Below are positions 36,322-47,675 of a stretch of DNA of 64,000 nt, piece after piece. How positions within the stretch are numbered: position 1 is the first letter of the stretch; each line of letters opens with the position of its first letter. The notes beneath the pieces are model-generated. The model made no database searches. It was not told the DNA's origin and was given only the letters and a program-made list of their open reading frames with translations. The DNA comes from Portulaca oleracea. Lineage: Eukaryota > Streptophyta > Magnoliopsida > Caryophyllales > Portulacaceae. The stretch lies in the NCBI GenBank assembly GCA_029582165.1, contig CM055876.1, positions 11,238,501-11,302,500 of the forward strand, in the 5' to 3' direction. The position numbers were made by a program, and so were the translations under genes.

Positions 36322-37771
36322 AACTTCACCTTGGACCATGATCCGAGCCATTGGTCGAGACAAGCATCTTGACTGTCGCAATCAACACACCCCTCCACAG
36401 GGCGTAGCCCCGCAGGGCTCTCACATGCTCAACTCATCAATTTTGTGATTTGTTACCGTAGTTCCTGTCACAAAGACCCTTGTAGGGTGTATAGGTTGCC
36501 CTTCCTATTTCCCTTCATATGAACCATGGAACTTCTGCACACTTTCACGACACCATCTTCTGCTTCGTACCTGCAACCGTTAGCCTCAAAGGTACCCAAA
36601 GAAATCAGACTACGGGTTATGTTCGGAATATAACGAACCTCGTTCAAGGTTCTAACAATGCCATCATGGGTCCGTATCTTGATGCTACCAATCCATGCAA
36701 CCTCGCTGGTCGGGTCGTTGCCCATAGTCACAACCCCCGTGTTAACACTCTCATAGGACTCAAACCAGTCCTTATGAGGACACATGTGGTAGGTGCACCC
36801 AGTCCCAAGAACCCACTCATTCCAAGCTATCCTACTTGCCGAGGTAGCCAAAGCCTCATCCGTAACTATAAACCCATCACCATCTGAATTAGACTCAACA
36901 CAGTTTGCAGTACCAGTTTTGGTGCGGTTATCCTTACTACCCCTCTTTTGAGATTTCTGCTTTGTCAAACAATTACTCTCTACATGTCCCATTGTTACAA
37001 CTGTAATTACACTTCTTATGCTGGTGAGGACTCCTAGACTTTGAACGGTTTTTAGACTCCCCTCAATACCCGTTGCCATTATTGTTCATTCCCTTTCCAA
37101 ACAAGCCCTCACTTGTATGGTCATCACCCTCACTATCAAATCTCTCCTTAGACAGTAAACAAGCTTTTACTTCACTAAGGTTAAGGACACCACGGTTCCC
37201 ATACAACATGATCTCCTTAAATTGTTTATGTGATGCAAGTAGGGACAAAATTAAATGAAAAGCCTTATCCTCATCAGTGTGTTTCTCATCCATTGATTCT
37301 AACTCAGTACTAATAGAATCAAATTCACTGACATGTGCTTACATAGAAGTATCTGAGGGCATTCTCAATGTGTAGAGTTTTTCCTTCATTCTATACTTGT
37401 TGGCAAGACTATTCGACATGTACAACTCTTTTAGTTTGGTCCAAAGTTCCCGAGGTTTCTCGATATGCATCACCTCTCTCTGAATATGCACTGCCAAACA
37501 CAACTGAATCCCGACCAGAGTCTTATCTTCTTGCTTCTTCCACTCCTGTGGACTTAGGTTACCTTTAATCTCGTTCTGAAGCTTTTTGAAGTCTCATCGC
37601 TCATTGTTTCGTTAGTCTTCGAATCGGGATACTCAATCACATCCCACAACCTTTGCTGAATGAGGACCGCCTTCATCTACAGTCTCCACATAGTGAAACT
37701 CCTTGTTCCATCGAATTTTGTAATTTCACACTCCGTGATCGAAGCCATCTCCACCTTGCTCTAATACCACT
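36322..37771 (-). pseudogene. gag: Array internal segment I14: gag-protease
   Basis: A 203-residue frame (37,079-36,468) holds linker, protease and part of the pre-integrase region; it ends early because of a small deletion near 36,470. Gag frame 37,293-37,063, with a private stop at 37,340. Confidence 0.86.
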
Positions 37772-38418
37772 TGTTAGAGAAAATTAATAGTGCCAAGGTA
37801 ACAGCAGAAGCGAAATAAATAATGAATTGAGATGACGGAAATTACGAAAAAATTCAGGAACAAAATAAGAGCGATGAGACAAAGCAACGTTACGTGGGAA
37901 AACGAAGAACTCGAAGAAAAACCTTCGGACGGCGACAGCCAGAAAACAATCCACTATGAAAAAGGAGGAGTACAACCTGATCACTATCATAGCGTATGAT
38001 GCGATCCACAACAGAGGAGATTACAACAACAAATCTCTCTCACTCACAACTCACAATCTTTCTCTCTCGAGATACACTTTGAAAATATTGGTGAGACCTT
38101 TTTCCCTCTCAATATTTTCTCTCTTGCTCTGGTGTAGTTTAGGTGGAGATACAAGTTTAATATTTATATTAATAGAGAAGAAAGGAAACTAGGTTAAAAC
38201 AATAAGCTAAAAACAAACATCTGCCGCCGCTGACAAAAAACGGATCTTCGAAGGAGGCGCTGGCAGCGCCTTATAAGCGCTAGCAGCGTCTCTCATATGG
38301 CGCCTGCTGTGCTTGACGCTGGTAGGGTCAGGGACACGATGGTAACGTTTTTGAGCGACGTCTGCTCTTCTCTCGTTTTGGACCCCACCGAGGATCCAAT
38401 GGGCCACAAAACCCAAAA
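37772..38418 (-). repeat. Array LTR L15 (647 bp)
   Basis: Contains the clearest U3 palindrome of this family, GGCGCTGGCAGCGCC at about 38,256-38,270 (7-bp arms, 1-bp centre). Outer end CCCAAAA. Confidence 0.86.
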
Positions 38419-39628
38419 AATGCCACCTTGGACCTTGATCCGCGCCATTGGTCGAGATAAGCATCTTGACTGTCGCCATCAACACACCCCTCCACAGGGC
38501 ACCCCCGCAGGGCTCTCACATGCTCAACTCATCAAGGTTGCGATTTGTTGTCGCAGTTCCTGTCACAGTAGACCCTTGTAGGGTGTATAGGCTGCCCTTC
38601 CTGGTTCCCTTCATATGAACCATGGAACTTCTGCACACTTTCATGACACCATCTTCTGCTTCATACTTGCAACCATTAGTCGCAAAGGTACCAAAAGAAA
38701 TCAGACTACGGGTTATGTTCGGAATATAACGAACCTCCTTCAGGGTTCTAACAATGCCATCATGGGTTCGTACCTTGATGCTAACAATCCATGCAACCTC
38801 GATGGTCGGGTCGTTGCCCATAGTCACAACACCGGTGTTAACACTCTCATAGAACTCAAACCAGTCCTTATGAGGACACATGTGGTAGGTGCACCCAGTT
38901 CCAAGAACCCACTCATTCCAAGCTGTCCTACTTGCTCAGGTAGCCAAAGCCTCATCCGTAACAATAAACCTGTCACCATCTGAATCAGACTCAACACAGT
39001 TTGCAGTACCAATTTCGGTACGGTTATCCTTACTACCCCTCTTTTGAGATTTCTGATTTGTCAAGCAATTACTCTCTACATGCCCCATTGTTACCACTGT
39101 AATTACACTTCTTATGCTGGTGAGGACTCCTAGACTTTGAACGATTTTTAGACTCCCCTCTATACCTGTTGCTATCATTGCCCATTCCCCTTCCAAACAA
39201 GCCCTCACTAGTATGGTCATCACCCTCACTATCAAATCTTTCCTTAGACAGTAAACATGCTTTTACTTTACTAAGGTTAAGGACACCACGGTTCCCATAC
39301 AACATGATCTCCTTAAATTATTTATGTGATGCAGGTAGGGACAAAATTAAATGAAAAGCATTATCCTCATCAGTGTGTTTCTCATCCATTGATTCTAACT
39401 CAGTAATAATAGAATCTAATTCACTGATATGTGCTTGCATAGAAGTATCTGAGGGTATTCTCAATGTGTAGAGTTTCTCCTTCATTCTATACTTGTTGGC
39501 AAGACTCTTCGACATGTACAACTCTTTTAGTTTGGTCCAAAGCTCCCGAGGTTTCTCGATATGCATCACCTCACTCAGAATATGCTCTGCCAAACACAAC
39601 TGAATCCCTGCTAGAGTCTTATCTTCCT

Positions 39629-39633
39629 AATTC
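39629..39633. other. Target-site duplication of solo LTR, left copy
   Basis: AATTC here against GCTTC at 40,612-40,616. Uninterrupted units read TCTTCCTGCTTCTTCC, so the right copy is original and the left has two substitutions. Confidence 0.65.
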
Positions 39634-40611
39634 TGATGGGAATCCGCCTCCTCAAATCCAATTGATTCAAGAGTGTTATTACTTGGTGGGCATAAATAAG
39701 AAGGGCATTAGTGTCGAGGGAGGCCAAGGACATTCACCCCATGTGATGTCCTCACTGCTTGTCTCCATATCTCAACAGTGAAGGTCATTCGGGCTCCTGC
39801 ACAACTGTTCTATTTTTGACGTGCGGTAAGGTCCTTTATCTGGACAACGGTAAAGGTCCTTTACTTGGGCAACCTTGATATTTTGGCATGTTTTCAAGGG
39901 CATTTTGGTCTTTTCTCAGGAGGCCCGGTTTTCCCTATTAGTATTGGAGGTCCTTGCTGAGTTCCCGCCATTTTGGAACAAAACCACTTGTGTTTCTTCA
40001 CTAGTCTTGCATGGATTGGAGTCCAAGTGAATGAAGATCCTCCAATGAGGAAGTGCCAAGTGAAGGGCTGTGATCATCCAATGGTTGGTCCAATGATGGT
40101 CGAGTACTTCATAGTGAAGCATGTATTAGCTTTAATCATTTGTAATTAGCTTAATTAACCACATTTAGGAGGTTTCTTCGTCATTAGGAAACCTCACTCT
40201 AGTTAGTTGAGCTCCTTGCTTGCTTGCTTGCCTTTTCCCTTATTTCAGCCAAGTATATGTATCATTGTATTGGCCACTTAACTTCACAACTTACGAAATA
40301 CAAAACCAAAGAAAGCTTTGAGCTTCATTGTTTGTGAGTTTCTCAAACTCTCATTTCCACTTCAGTAGCTAGATTTGGCAATCTAGTTGTGTTGTGTGGA
40401 CTTGTTGTGATCTCTTTTGGAAGGTGATTAGCTTCTGTAACCAAACGAGGTCCTTCAAGCTTACTCGGGTATTCTTTTCATTCATTTGTTTTTCTCTCCT
40501 TGATGCTTATTGCATCATATTGTTGTGGTTATTGGCTACCCCGAGATATTGGTGTCCTTGTGATGATATAATCTTGCTTGATTCAGTATATTGGTGAGCT
40601 TATATACCTCA
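39634..40611 (+). mobile_element. Solo LTR, 978 bp, family unassigned
   Basis: Starts TGATGGG and ends ATACCTCA, flanked by a diverged 5-bp duplication, in the middle of array segment I15. There is no PBS, polypurine tract or coding domain, so it is a single LTR left after LTR-LTR recombination or an unpaired insertion. A TATA-like GTATATGTAT near 40,255 favours plus orientation, weakly. No relative occurs elsewhere in the window. Divergence of the duplication suggests an older insertion than the two full elements. Confidence 0.75.
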
Positions 40612-40850
40612 GCTTCTTCCACTCCCGTGGACTTAGGTTACCTTTAATCTCGTTCTGGAGCTTTTTGAAGTCTCATCGCACATAATTTCGTCGGTCTTCG
40701 AATCGAGATACTCAATCACATCCCACAACCTTTGCTGAATCAGGACCGCCTTCATCTACAGACTCCACACAGTGAAACTCGTTGTTCCATCGAATATTGT
40801 AATTTCGCACTTCGTGATCGAAACCATCTCCACCTTGCTCTGATACCACT

Positions 40851-41439
40851 TGTTAAAGAAAATTAATAGTGGCAAGGTAATAGCGGAAGCGAAATAAATA
40901 ATGAATTGAGGTGACGGAAACTACGACAAAATTCAGGAACAAAATAAGAGCGATGAGACAAAACCAGGTTTACGTGGGAAAATGAAGAACTCGAAGAAAA
41001 ACCTACGGACGGCGACAGCCAGAAAACAATCCACTATGAGAAAGGAGGAGTACAAGCTGATCACTATCACAGCGTGTGATGCGATCCACAACAGAGGAGA
41101 TTAATACAACAAATCTCTCTCACTCACAACTCACAATCTTTCTCTCTCGGGATACACTTTGAAATTATTGGTGAGACCTTTTTCCCTCTCAATATTTTCT
41201 CTCTTGCTCTAGTGTAGTTTAGGTGGAGATACAAGTTTAATATTTATACTAATAGAGAAGAAAGGAAACTAGGTTAAAACAATAAGCTAAAAACAAACAT
41301 CTGCCGCCGCTGACAAAAAACGGATCTTCGAAGGAGGCGCTGGCAGCGCCAAGGACACGATGGTAGCATTTTTGAGCGACGTCTGCTCTTCTCTCGTTTT
41401 GGACACCTTTGAGGATCCAATGAGCCACAAAACCCAACA
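40851..41439 (-). repeat. Array LTR L16 (589 bp)
   Basis: U3 has lost about 60 bp: the palindrome GGCGCTGGCAGCGCC runs straight into AAGGACACGATGG at about 41,351. The PBS-side end is TGTTAA. Confidence 0.86.
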
Positions 41440-42505
41440 AACTCCACCTTGGTCCATAATCCGAGCTATTGGTCGAGACAAGCATCTTGACTGTCGCCAC
41501 CAACACGCCCCTCCACAGGGCATAGCCCCGTAGGGCTCTCACATGCTCAACTCATCATGGTTGGGAACTGTAGCCCCAGTTCCTGTCGCAGTAGACCCCT
41601 GTAGGGTGTATAGGTTGCCCTTCCTAGTTCCCTTTATATGAACCATGGAACCTCTGCACACTTTAAGGACAACATCATCTGCTTCGTACCTGCAACCGTT
41701 AGCCTCAAAGGTACCCAAAGAAATCAGATTACGGGTTATGTTCGGAATATAACGAACCTCCTTCAGAGTTCTAACAATGCCATCATGGGTCCGTATCTTG
41801 ATGCTACCAATCCATGCAACCTCGCTGGTCGAGTCGTTGCCCATAGTCACAACCCCGGTGTTAACACTCTCATAGGACTCAAACCAGTCCTTATGAGGAC
41901 ACATGTGGTAGGTGCACCTTGTACCAAGAACCCACTCATTCAAAGCTACCCTAGTTGCCGAGGTAGCCGAAGCCTCATGCGTAACAATAAACCCCTCACC
42001 ATCTGATTCAGACTCAACACAGTTTGCAGTACCAGTTTTGGTGCGTTTATCCTTGCTACCCCTATTTTGAGATTTCTGCTTTGTCAAAAAATTACTCTCT
42101 ACATGCCCATTGTTACAACAGTAATTACACTTCTTATGCTGGTGAGGACTCCTAGACTTTGAACGGTTTTTAGACTCCCCTCTATACCTGTTGCCATCAT
42201 TGCCCATTCCCCTTCCAAACAAGCCCTCACTAGTATGGTCATCACCCTCATTATCAAATCTCTCCTTAGACAGTAAACAAGCTTTTACTTCACTGAGGTT
42301 AAGGACACCACGGTTCCCATACAACACGATCTCCTTAAATTGTTTATCTAATGCAGGTAGGGCCAAAATTAAATGAAAAGCCTTATCCTCATCAGTGTGT
42401 TTCTCATCCATTGATTCTAACTCAGTAATAATAGAATCAAATTCACTGATATGTGCTTGCATAGAAGTATCTGAGGGCATTCTCAATGTGTAGAGTTTCT
42501 CCTTC

Positions 42506-42510
42506 ATTCT
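42506..42510. other. Target-site duplication of E3 (ATTCT), left copy
   Basis: ATTCT at 42,506-42,510 and again at 46,665-46,669; uninterrupted units contain it once in TTCATTCTATACTTG. The perfect match shows that E3 inserted as a unit. Confidence 0.92.
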
Positions 42511-42799
42511 TGAAGCGTATCGGGCGAGGACCCAAACTTCGAATTATGTGTTTGCAAATCCTTCCCACACTACCTTTAAGAATCGCGAGCGAACTCACTT
42601 CAAGGTCGGGTGTGGGGTGCATTTTAAGGTGGACCCGGGACCCTGGAGGCGTGGTTTGATCGGCAACGGGTGTGGCATCCACTTCAAATGGGACCCCGGA
42701 CAATGGGAGTGGAGCTACGAGTCCACATCGGGACCTACTTCGGGCCTTTAAAAGGTTGAGTCCCGGCAGAATAAGCGTGGTAGGCGTCGGGGGCACGCT

Positions 42800-43105
42800 C
42801 GCCGAGCCTTTCCTTTGCTCACCCGAGCAGCGTCTCTGTCGGGTTTTCATCGTGCGCACAACCACGTATCCTGATGGACTGCTCGCCCGAGCAGCACCAT
42901 TGCTCGCCCGAGCCGAGCATCTGCCCGACCCTCGTCGTGCACGCAACCATCCATCCAGATGGCCTGCTCGCCCGAGTCATCTTATGGCTCGCCCGAGCCG
43001 AGCTACTGTCCGGGTATGCTGCGCACGCGACCTTCCGCCCTGCGACGGCTTGCGGCGGACAGAGGGCCTGCTCGCCCGAGCCGTGCCCATGCTCGCCCGA
43101 GCGAA
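42800..43105. repeat. Palindrome cluster in E3 5' LTR
   Basis: Seven copies of GCTCGCCCGAGC or close variants (5-bp arms, CC centre), spaced irregularly. A matching cluster occupies 46,025-46,340 in the 3' LTR. Confidence 0.85.
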
Positions 43106-43156
43106 CGTTCTGGAAGACGCCGTTTCTTCGCTGTTTTGACTTAATTTTAGAATTAG

Positions 43157-43164
43157 TATAAATA
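43157..43164 (+). promoter_or_regulatory. TATA box of E3 5' LTR
   Basis: TATAAATA in the context TTAGTATAAATAGC, just after the palindrome cluster. It is repeated at 46,393-46,400 in the 3' LTR. It supports plus-strand transcription of E3. Confidence 0.7.
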
Positions 43165-43484
43165 GCTAGTTGTTATGTGTTTCCAGGAGCTTTTGATGAA
43201 TTATGAACATGCTTATGCATTGGTTAGGGTTTCCCTAAACTTCTCTCAAAATCTAGAGTACTTTATCCATTAATTAAATGGTGGTGTTTCTAGTCATTCC
43301 TTTATTGATCATTTGGTGGATTCTTCCTTTATGATGGTCATGGTGGGGTGTTAGGCCTTTGGTGGTGGAATCTCCTTTATCCAAGGTCATATCCAATCCT
43401 TTTGGGGTTTCAAGCTTTTGTTGATGGTTGATTCAAGATTCTCAAGCTAGTCCATCAATCTCTCCCACCACGCCACGCTCCATT

Positions 43485-43496
43485 TGGTATCAGAGC
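43485..43496 (+). other. E3 primer-binding site (initiator tRNA-Met type)
   Basis: TGGTATCAGAGC two bases after the 5' LTR end. Confidence 0.9.
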
Positions 43497-43832
43497 TCAA
43501 GGTTTTTCATCTAGCTTGAGTTTTTTTCATTGTTCATACTAGTAGTTCTCTATTGTTGGATTTTGGTATTTTGATTGAAATATTGGTGTTCCCCATCCCT
43601 TGTGACTCCAAGTGTGTTGGAGAAATTGTTATTGCTACTGTGTTTGTTGATTTTGATGCATATTGGAGCTTGAGGAAGAGTTGGAAAATTTGTGCACACA
43701 AGGTGTTCGATAAAATGCCCAAGTGAGAAAAACACAAAAAACCCTTAGCCAAACACAAGCCAACTACAAGAAAACCCCCCAAACTCCACAAAAATATCCC
43801 AAACACAATCCGTCCCATACCTTTCCCTCGAA

Positions 43833-45347
43833 ATGGATGGTCACAATGGTTCCAATCGAGGTAATTCAAGCCACCAGAGTAGCCGTCGACTTCGTGCTAT
43901 CGAGAACCGACTTGCCACCCATGACGAACGGTTCTCCACCATTAATCGTACCCTTGATGCCATTGTGACGCGGTTGGACAACCTCGCCCCAGAGCATCAA
44001 GTTCCATCCCGAGATGAACATCGGAGACTCGCTCGAAGTCCTATCCGTCCTCCTCCCTCCTACGAGTCGAGTGACGATGACAACGGCTCATTTCGACGCC
44101 ATCGTCGATGGGAAGCGGTTTAGAAGTCTCCATGGAATGAATTCTATGCTATCGAAGCCAAGCTTCCGGAATTCAATGGAGTCATCGGCCCGGAAGACTA
44201 TCTTGAATGGGTCCAAATCTTGGAGAGGAAGTTTGAAACTAAGGGGTATGGCGATGAGCATGCCTTCCAGATTGCTCGATCGAAACTCACCGGGATTGCA
44301 TCCATTTGGTTTGAGAATGTCAAGGTACAGCGAGCTAAAGAGGGTCGAGTAAAGGTCACTTCATGGGCACGGCTTAAGAGATTGATGCATCGACGATTCT
44401 TGCCTATCGGTTACAAGCGAGAGGTCCACCATGAGTCTAATTCATCACTTGATGGATATGGAGAAGTTAGGCGAGCAAAGGTCGTTCTAAAGCCCAACAA
44501 GGGAGCTTCCCTTGGTCCTTGTGAACACATTAGCGATGTCGTTGTATCTCCATGCCACGAGAAGGTTGAGGAAAAAGAAAGTTCCATGAACGGGGTTAAT
44601 GTCCTTGTGACCAATGAAGGGGAAACTCTTGAGCTTCTTGGTGAACATGGTGAGATTGATAAAATTCCAAGCCAAGAGGAGGATGCGAACGTCGACCTTG
44701 CCCTTCCTCTCGTCCTATGTGAAGAACCCCAATAAGAAGCTCCGAAGATCATCTCAACATCACTTTTTGAGGAGCCAAGCAACAATGAAATTATCACCAA
44801 CACCTCTCATGCCTTGGTCATTTATGATCTTCTCAATGCGAACGATGAGGTAACCCTAGACTCTTTAATTAAATTCGAAGATGGGTGTACTTTGGAGTGT
44901 TTGATTAAATCGCATATGCTATTTGGAAGAAATTGGTTGTTCGAGAGTGTTTGTTGGCGTGATAAGTTATATGATGATTACGTGGTGTCGAAGTTTGATG
45001 ATTCTCTACGCTTGAAGTGGATCGTTAAGAATGTTGGTGTTCCTTTGGTGTATAGTGATAAGTTTGGGTTTGATGGAGCTATGATTCTAGTTCCACCAAT
45101 GTCTATGGGCTCGTTAATTGTGTCATCCCTCAATGGATATTGTTTGAATATTGGCCGTAGTGACATGAACTCTTTGAATGGGTCATATATGTTATTTGGT
45201 CGACATTGGTTGTTCGAGAAGTCTATTGGGATGTCGAATCTGTCTTTGTTCCTTACACTCTTGATGCTTTCACTACCCCGAGACCATGTTGATGCCCTTA
45301 TGCCCCTCGTTTGGTGTTTCCTACACCGTGTCCTTCTATGCCTATGA
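43833..45347 (+). pseudogene. gag: E3 Gag-like protein with unknown C-terminal extension
   Basis: One frame of about 504 codons starting at MDGHNGSNRG, interrupted only by TAG at 44,121-44,123 and TAA at 44,733-44,735. Residues ~30-60 look coiled-coil-like (RAIENRLATHDERF). After the first stop comes the gypsy capsid domain: LPEFNGVIGPEDYLEWV, ERKFETKGYG, then ASIWFENV and RRFLPIGY. There is no zinc knuckle and no protease DTG/DSG motif. Beyond the second stop the same frame stays open for ~200 codons with no family I know; it contains a repeated motif, LFGRNWLFE and LFGRHWLFE, about 100 residues apart. Capsid assembly is the likely original role of the front half. Confidence 0.8.
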
Positions 45348-45736
45348 AACCACCATTAAACCACAAAAACAAAACAGGTGGGAAGTGAGTTGAAGAACCT
45401 TCTCATATTGAGCGAAACACGGGAAGAGTGCGCTCTTGGTGAGGGAGCTACTTTTGGCTTTGTCATTACCTTGTAGCGACCCAAGTGAGAATGAGAGTTC
45501 CCAAACACCACAAAAATTCCCTTTTCCCTTAACCCCTCACCTCCACAAAACAAGCCTCCAACCTGCTTCTTTTATTTGGATGATGGATATATAGTGGGTT
45601 CCGAAGCTTGTTGGGTGCCTCGTGTGATTGTTCATGGCGGTCGGGATGTTTGGAGCTCTAGGGTGCCAAGTTGTGGAGAGGGCCTCGATTTTTACTCCCA
45701 AGAGTTGAGGGCAACTCTTTTTCAAGAAGGGGAGTA
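45348..45736 (+). other. E3 3' untranslated region with polypurine tract
   Basis: No known domain. A short plus-strand frame beginning at 45,576 runs on into the 3' LTR and is probably incidental. The polypurine tract CAAGAAGGGGAGTA lies immediately before the LTR (about 45,723-45,736) and primes plus-strand DNA. Confidence 0.7.
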
Positions 45737-46664
45737 TGAAGCGTATCGAGCGAGGACCCAAACTTCGAATTATGTGTTTGCAAAACCTTCCCACACTACG
45801 TTTAAGAATCGCGAGCGAACTCACTTCAAGGTCGGGTGTGGGGTGCATTTTAAGGTGGACACGGGACCCTGGAGGCGTGGTTTGATCGGCAACGGGTGTG
45901 GCATCCACTTCAAATGGGACCTCGGACCATGGGAGTGGAGCTACGAGTCCACATCGGGACCTACTTCGGGCCTTTAAAAAGGTTCGGAGTCCTTCGGCAA
46001 GAATAAGCGTGAACTGGGCGTCAGGGAGCCTGCTCGCCCGAGCCTTTCCTTTGCTCGCCCGAGCAGCGTCTCTGTCGGGTTTTCATCGTGCGCACAACCA
46101 CGTATCCTGATGGACTGCTCGCCCGAGCAGCACCTTTGCTCGCCCGAGCCGAGCATCTGCCCGACCCTCGTCGTGCACGCAACCATCCATCCAGATGGCC
46201 AGCTCGCCCGAGCCATCTTATGGCTTGCCCGAGCCGAGCTACTGTCCGGGTATGCTGCGCACGCGACCTTCCGCCCTGCGACGGCTTGTGGCGGACAGAG
46301 GGCCTGCTCGCCCGAGCCGTGCCCTTGCTCGCCCGAGCGAACGTTCTGGAAGACACCGTTTCTTCGCTGTTTTGACTTAATTTTAGAATTAGTATAAATA
46401 GCTAGTTGTTATGTGTTTCCAGGAGCTTTTGATGAATTATGAACATGCTTATGCATTGGTTAGGGTTTCCCTAAACTTCTCTCAAAATCTAGATTACTTT
46501 ATCCATTAATTAAATGGTGGTGTTTCCAGTCATTCCTTTATTGATCATTTGGTGGATTCTACCTTTATGATGGTCATGGTGGGGTGTTAGGCCTTTGGTG
46601 GTGGAATCTCCTTTATCCAAGGTCATATCCAATCCTTCAATCTCTCCCACCACACCACGCTCCA
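45737..46664 (+). repeat. E3 3' LTR (928 bp)
   Basis: Aligns with 42,511-43,482 with few substitutions but a block of indels near 45,975-46,040 and a missing ~55-bp piece near 46,636. TG...CA ends intact. Confidence 0.92.
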
Positions 46665-46669
46665 ATTCT
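46665..46669. other. Target-site duplication of E3 (ATTCT), right copy
   Basis: Identical to 42,506-42,510; array sequence resumes immediately with ATACTTG. Confidence 0.92.
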
Positions 46670-47048
46670 ATACTTGTGGGCAAGACTCTTCGACATGTAC
46701 AACTCTTTTAGTTTGGTCCAAAGCTCCCGAGGTTTCTCGATATGCATCACCTCTCTCTGAATATGCTCTGCGAAACACAACTAAATCCTTGCCAGAGTCT
46801 TATCTTCCCGCTTCTTCCACTCCCGTGGACTTAGGTTACCTTTAATCTCGTTCTGGAGCTTTTTGAAGTCTCATCGCTCATAGTTTCGTCAGTCTTCGAA
46901 TCGGGATACTCAATCACATCCCACAACCTTTGCTGAATCAGGACCGCCTTCATCTACAGTCTCCACATAGTGAAACTCGTTGTTCCATCGAATTTTGTAA
47001 TTTCACACATCGTGATCGAAGCCTTCTCCACCTTGCTTAGATAACACT

Positions 47049-47675
47049 TGTTGGAGAAAATTAATAATAGCAAGGTAATAACGGAAGCGAAATAAATAAT
47101 GAATTAAGATGACGGAAATTACGACAAAATTCAGGAACAAAATAAGAGCGATGAGACAAAACCAGGTTTACGTGGGAAACCGAAGAACTCGAAGAAAAAC
47201 CTACGGACGGCGACAGCCAGAAAACGATCCACTATGAGAAAGGAGGAGTACAACCTGATCACTAACACAGCGTGTGATGTGATCCACAATAGAGGAGATT
47301 GCAACAACAAATCTCTCTCACTCACAACTCACAATCTTTCTCTCTCGGGATACACTTTGAAAATATTGGTGAGACCTTTTTCTCTCTCAATATTTTCTCT
47401 CTTGCTCTGGTGTAGTTTAGGTGGAGATACAAGTTTAATATTTATACTAATAGAGAAGAAAGGAAACTAGGTTAAAATAATAAGCTAAAAACAAACATCC
47501 TCCGTCGCTGACAAAAAACGGATCTTCGAAGGAGGCGCCTTATAAACGTCTCATATAACGCTTAGCGGCGTATTGTTGGCGCAACAGAGGACACGATGGT
47601 AGCGTTTTTGAGCGACGTCTACTCTTCTCTCGTTCTGGGCCCCACCGAGAATCTAATGGGCCACAAAACCCAACA
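47049..47675 (-). repeat. Array LTR L17 (627 bp)
   Basis: U3 at 47,535-47,590 is rearranged relative to neighbours, at the palindrome cluster. The PBS next to it is degraded (plus strand CTTAGATAACA). Confidence 0.83.

Larger units (their letters stand above)
38419..40850 (-). pseudogene. gag: Array internal segment I15: gag-protease, split by a solo LTR
   Basis: Protease frame 38,881-38,516 and linker frame 39,235-38,936 are separated by a 1-nt change near 38,936. Gag frame 39,599-39,318. The gag 5' part continues at 40,612-40,850 beyond the inserted solo LTR; the insertion lies at the SPREWKK region. Confidence 0.85.
42511..43482 (+). repeat. E3 5' LTR (972 bp)
   Basis: TGAAGCG...GCTCCA. 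Longer than the 3' LTR mainly by about 55 bp near 43,400-43,455. U3 has the CTCGCCCGAGC palindrome cluster (42,800-43,105). TATAAATA at 43,157-43,164. Confidence 0.92.
42511..46664 (+). mobile_element. Non-autonomous Ty3/gypsy element with Gag only, 4,154 bp (E3)
   Basis: A complete structure: 5' LTR 42,511-43,482, iMet PBS 43,485-43,496, one Gag-like frame, polypurine tract, 3' LTR 45,737-46,664, perfect 5-bp target duplication. The internal region is only 2.25 kb and has no protease, RT or integrase motif in any frame. By architecture it is TR-GAG-like, here of gypsy type because the capsid domain is the gypsy retrotransposon Gag domain. Movement would have needed enzymes from another element. 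Confidence 0.9.
41440..47048 (-). pseudogene. gag: Array internal segment I16: longest open gag-protease frame, split by gypsy insertion E3
   Basis: A 322-residue frame (42,507-41,539) runs without a break from MKEKLYTL through the gag C-terminal half (GVLNLSEVKACLLS), zinc knuckle, acidic linker, protease and pre-integrase end DELSM. Here the knuckle is in frame, CNYCCNNGHVESNF, but its last Cys is Phe. The protease loop reads VLGTRC, with no Asp. The upstream 140 residues lie beyond the insertion, at 46,670-47,048, and carry the shared codon-24 stop and frameshift. It has one C fewer (GCCC for GCCCC near 42,107) than most units, which keeps knuckle and protease in one frame. Confidence 0.88.

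Noticed and set aside
42800..43105. CRISPR-like spaced repeats
   Set aside because: The repeat is only 12 bp, spacing is irregular, it lies in an LTR of a plant element and no cas genes are present.
42672..43161. Overlapping plus-strand frames of 67-155 residues in the E3 LTR, rich in Arg/Pro/Ala
   Set aside because: They translate the CTCGCCCGAGC palindrome cluster inside an LTR. The same occurs in the 3' LTR at 45,898-46,397.
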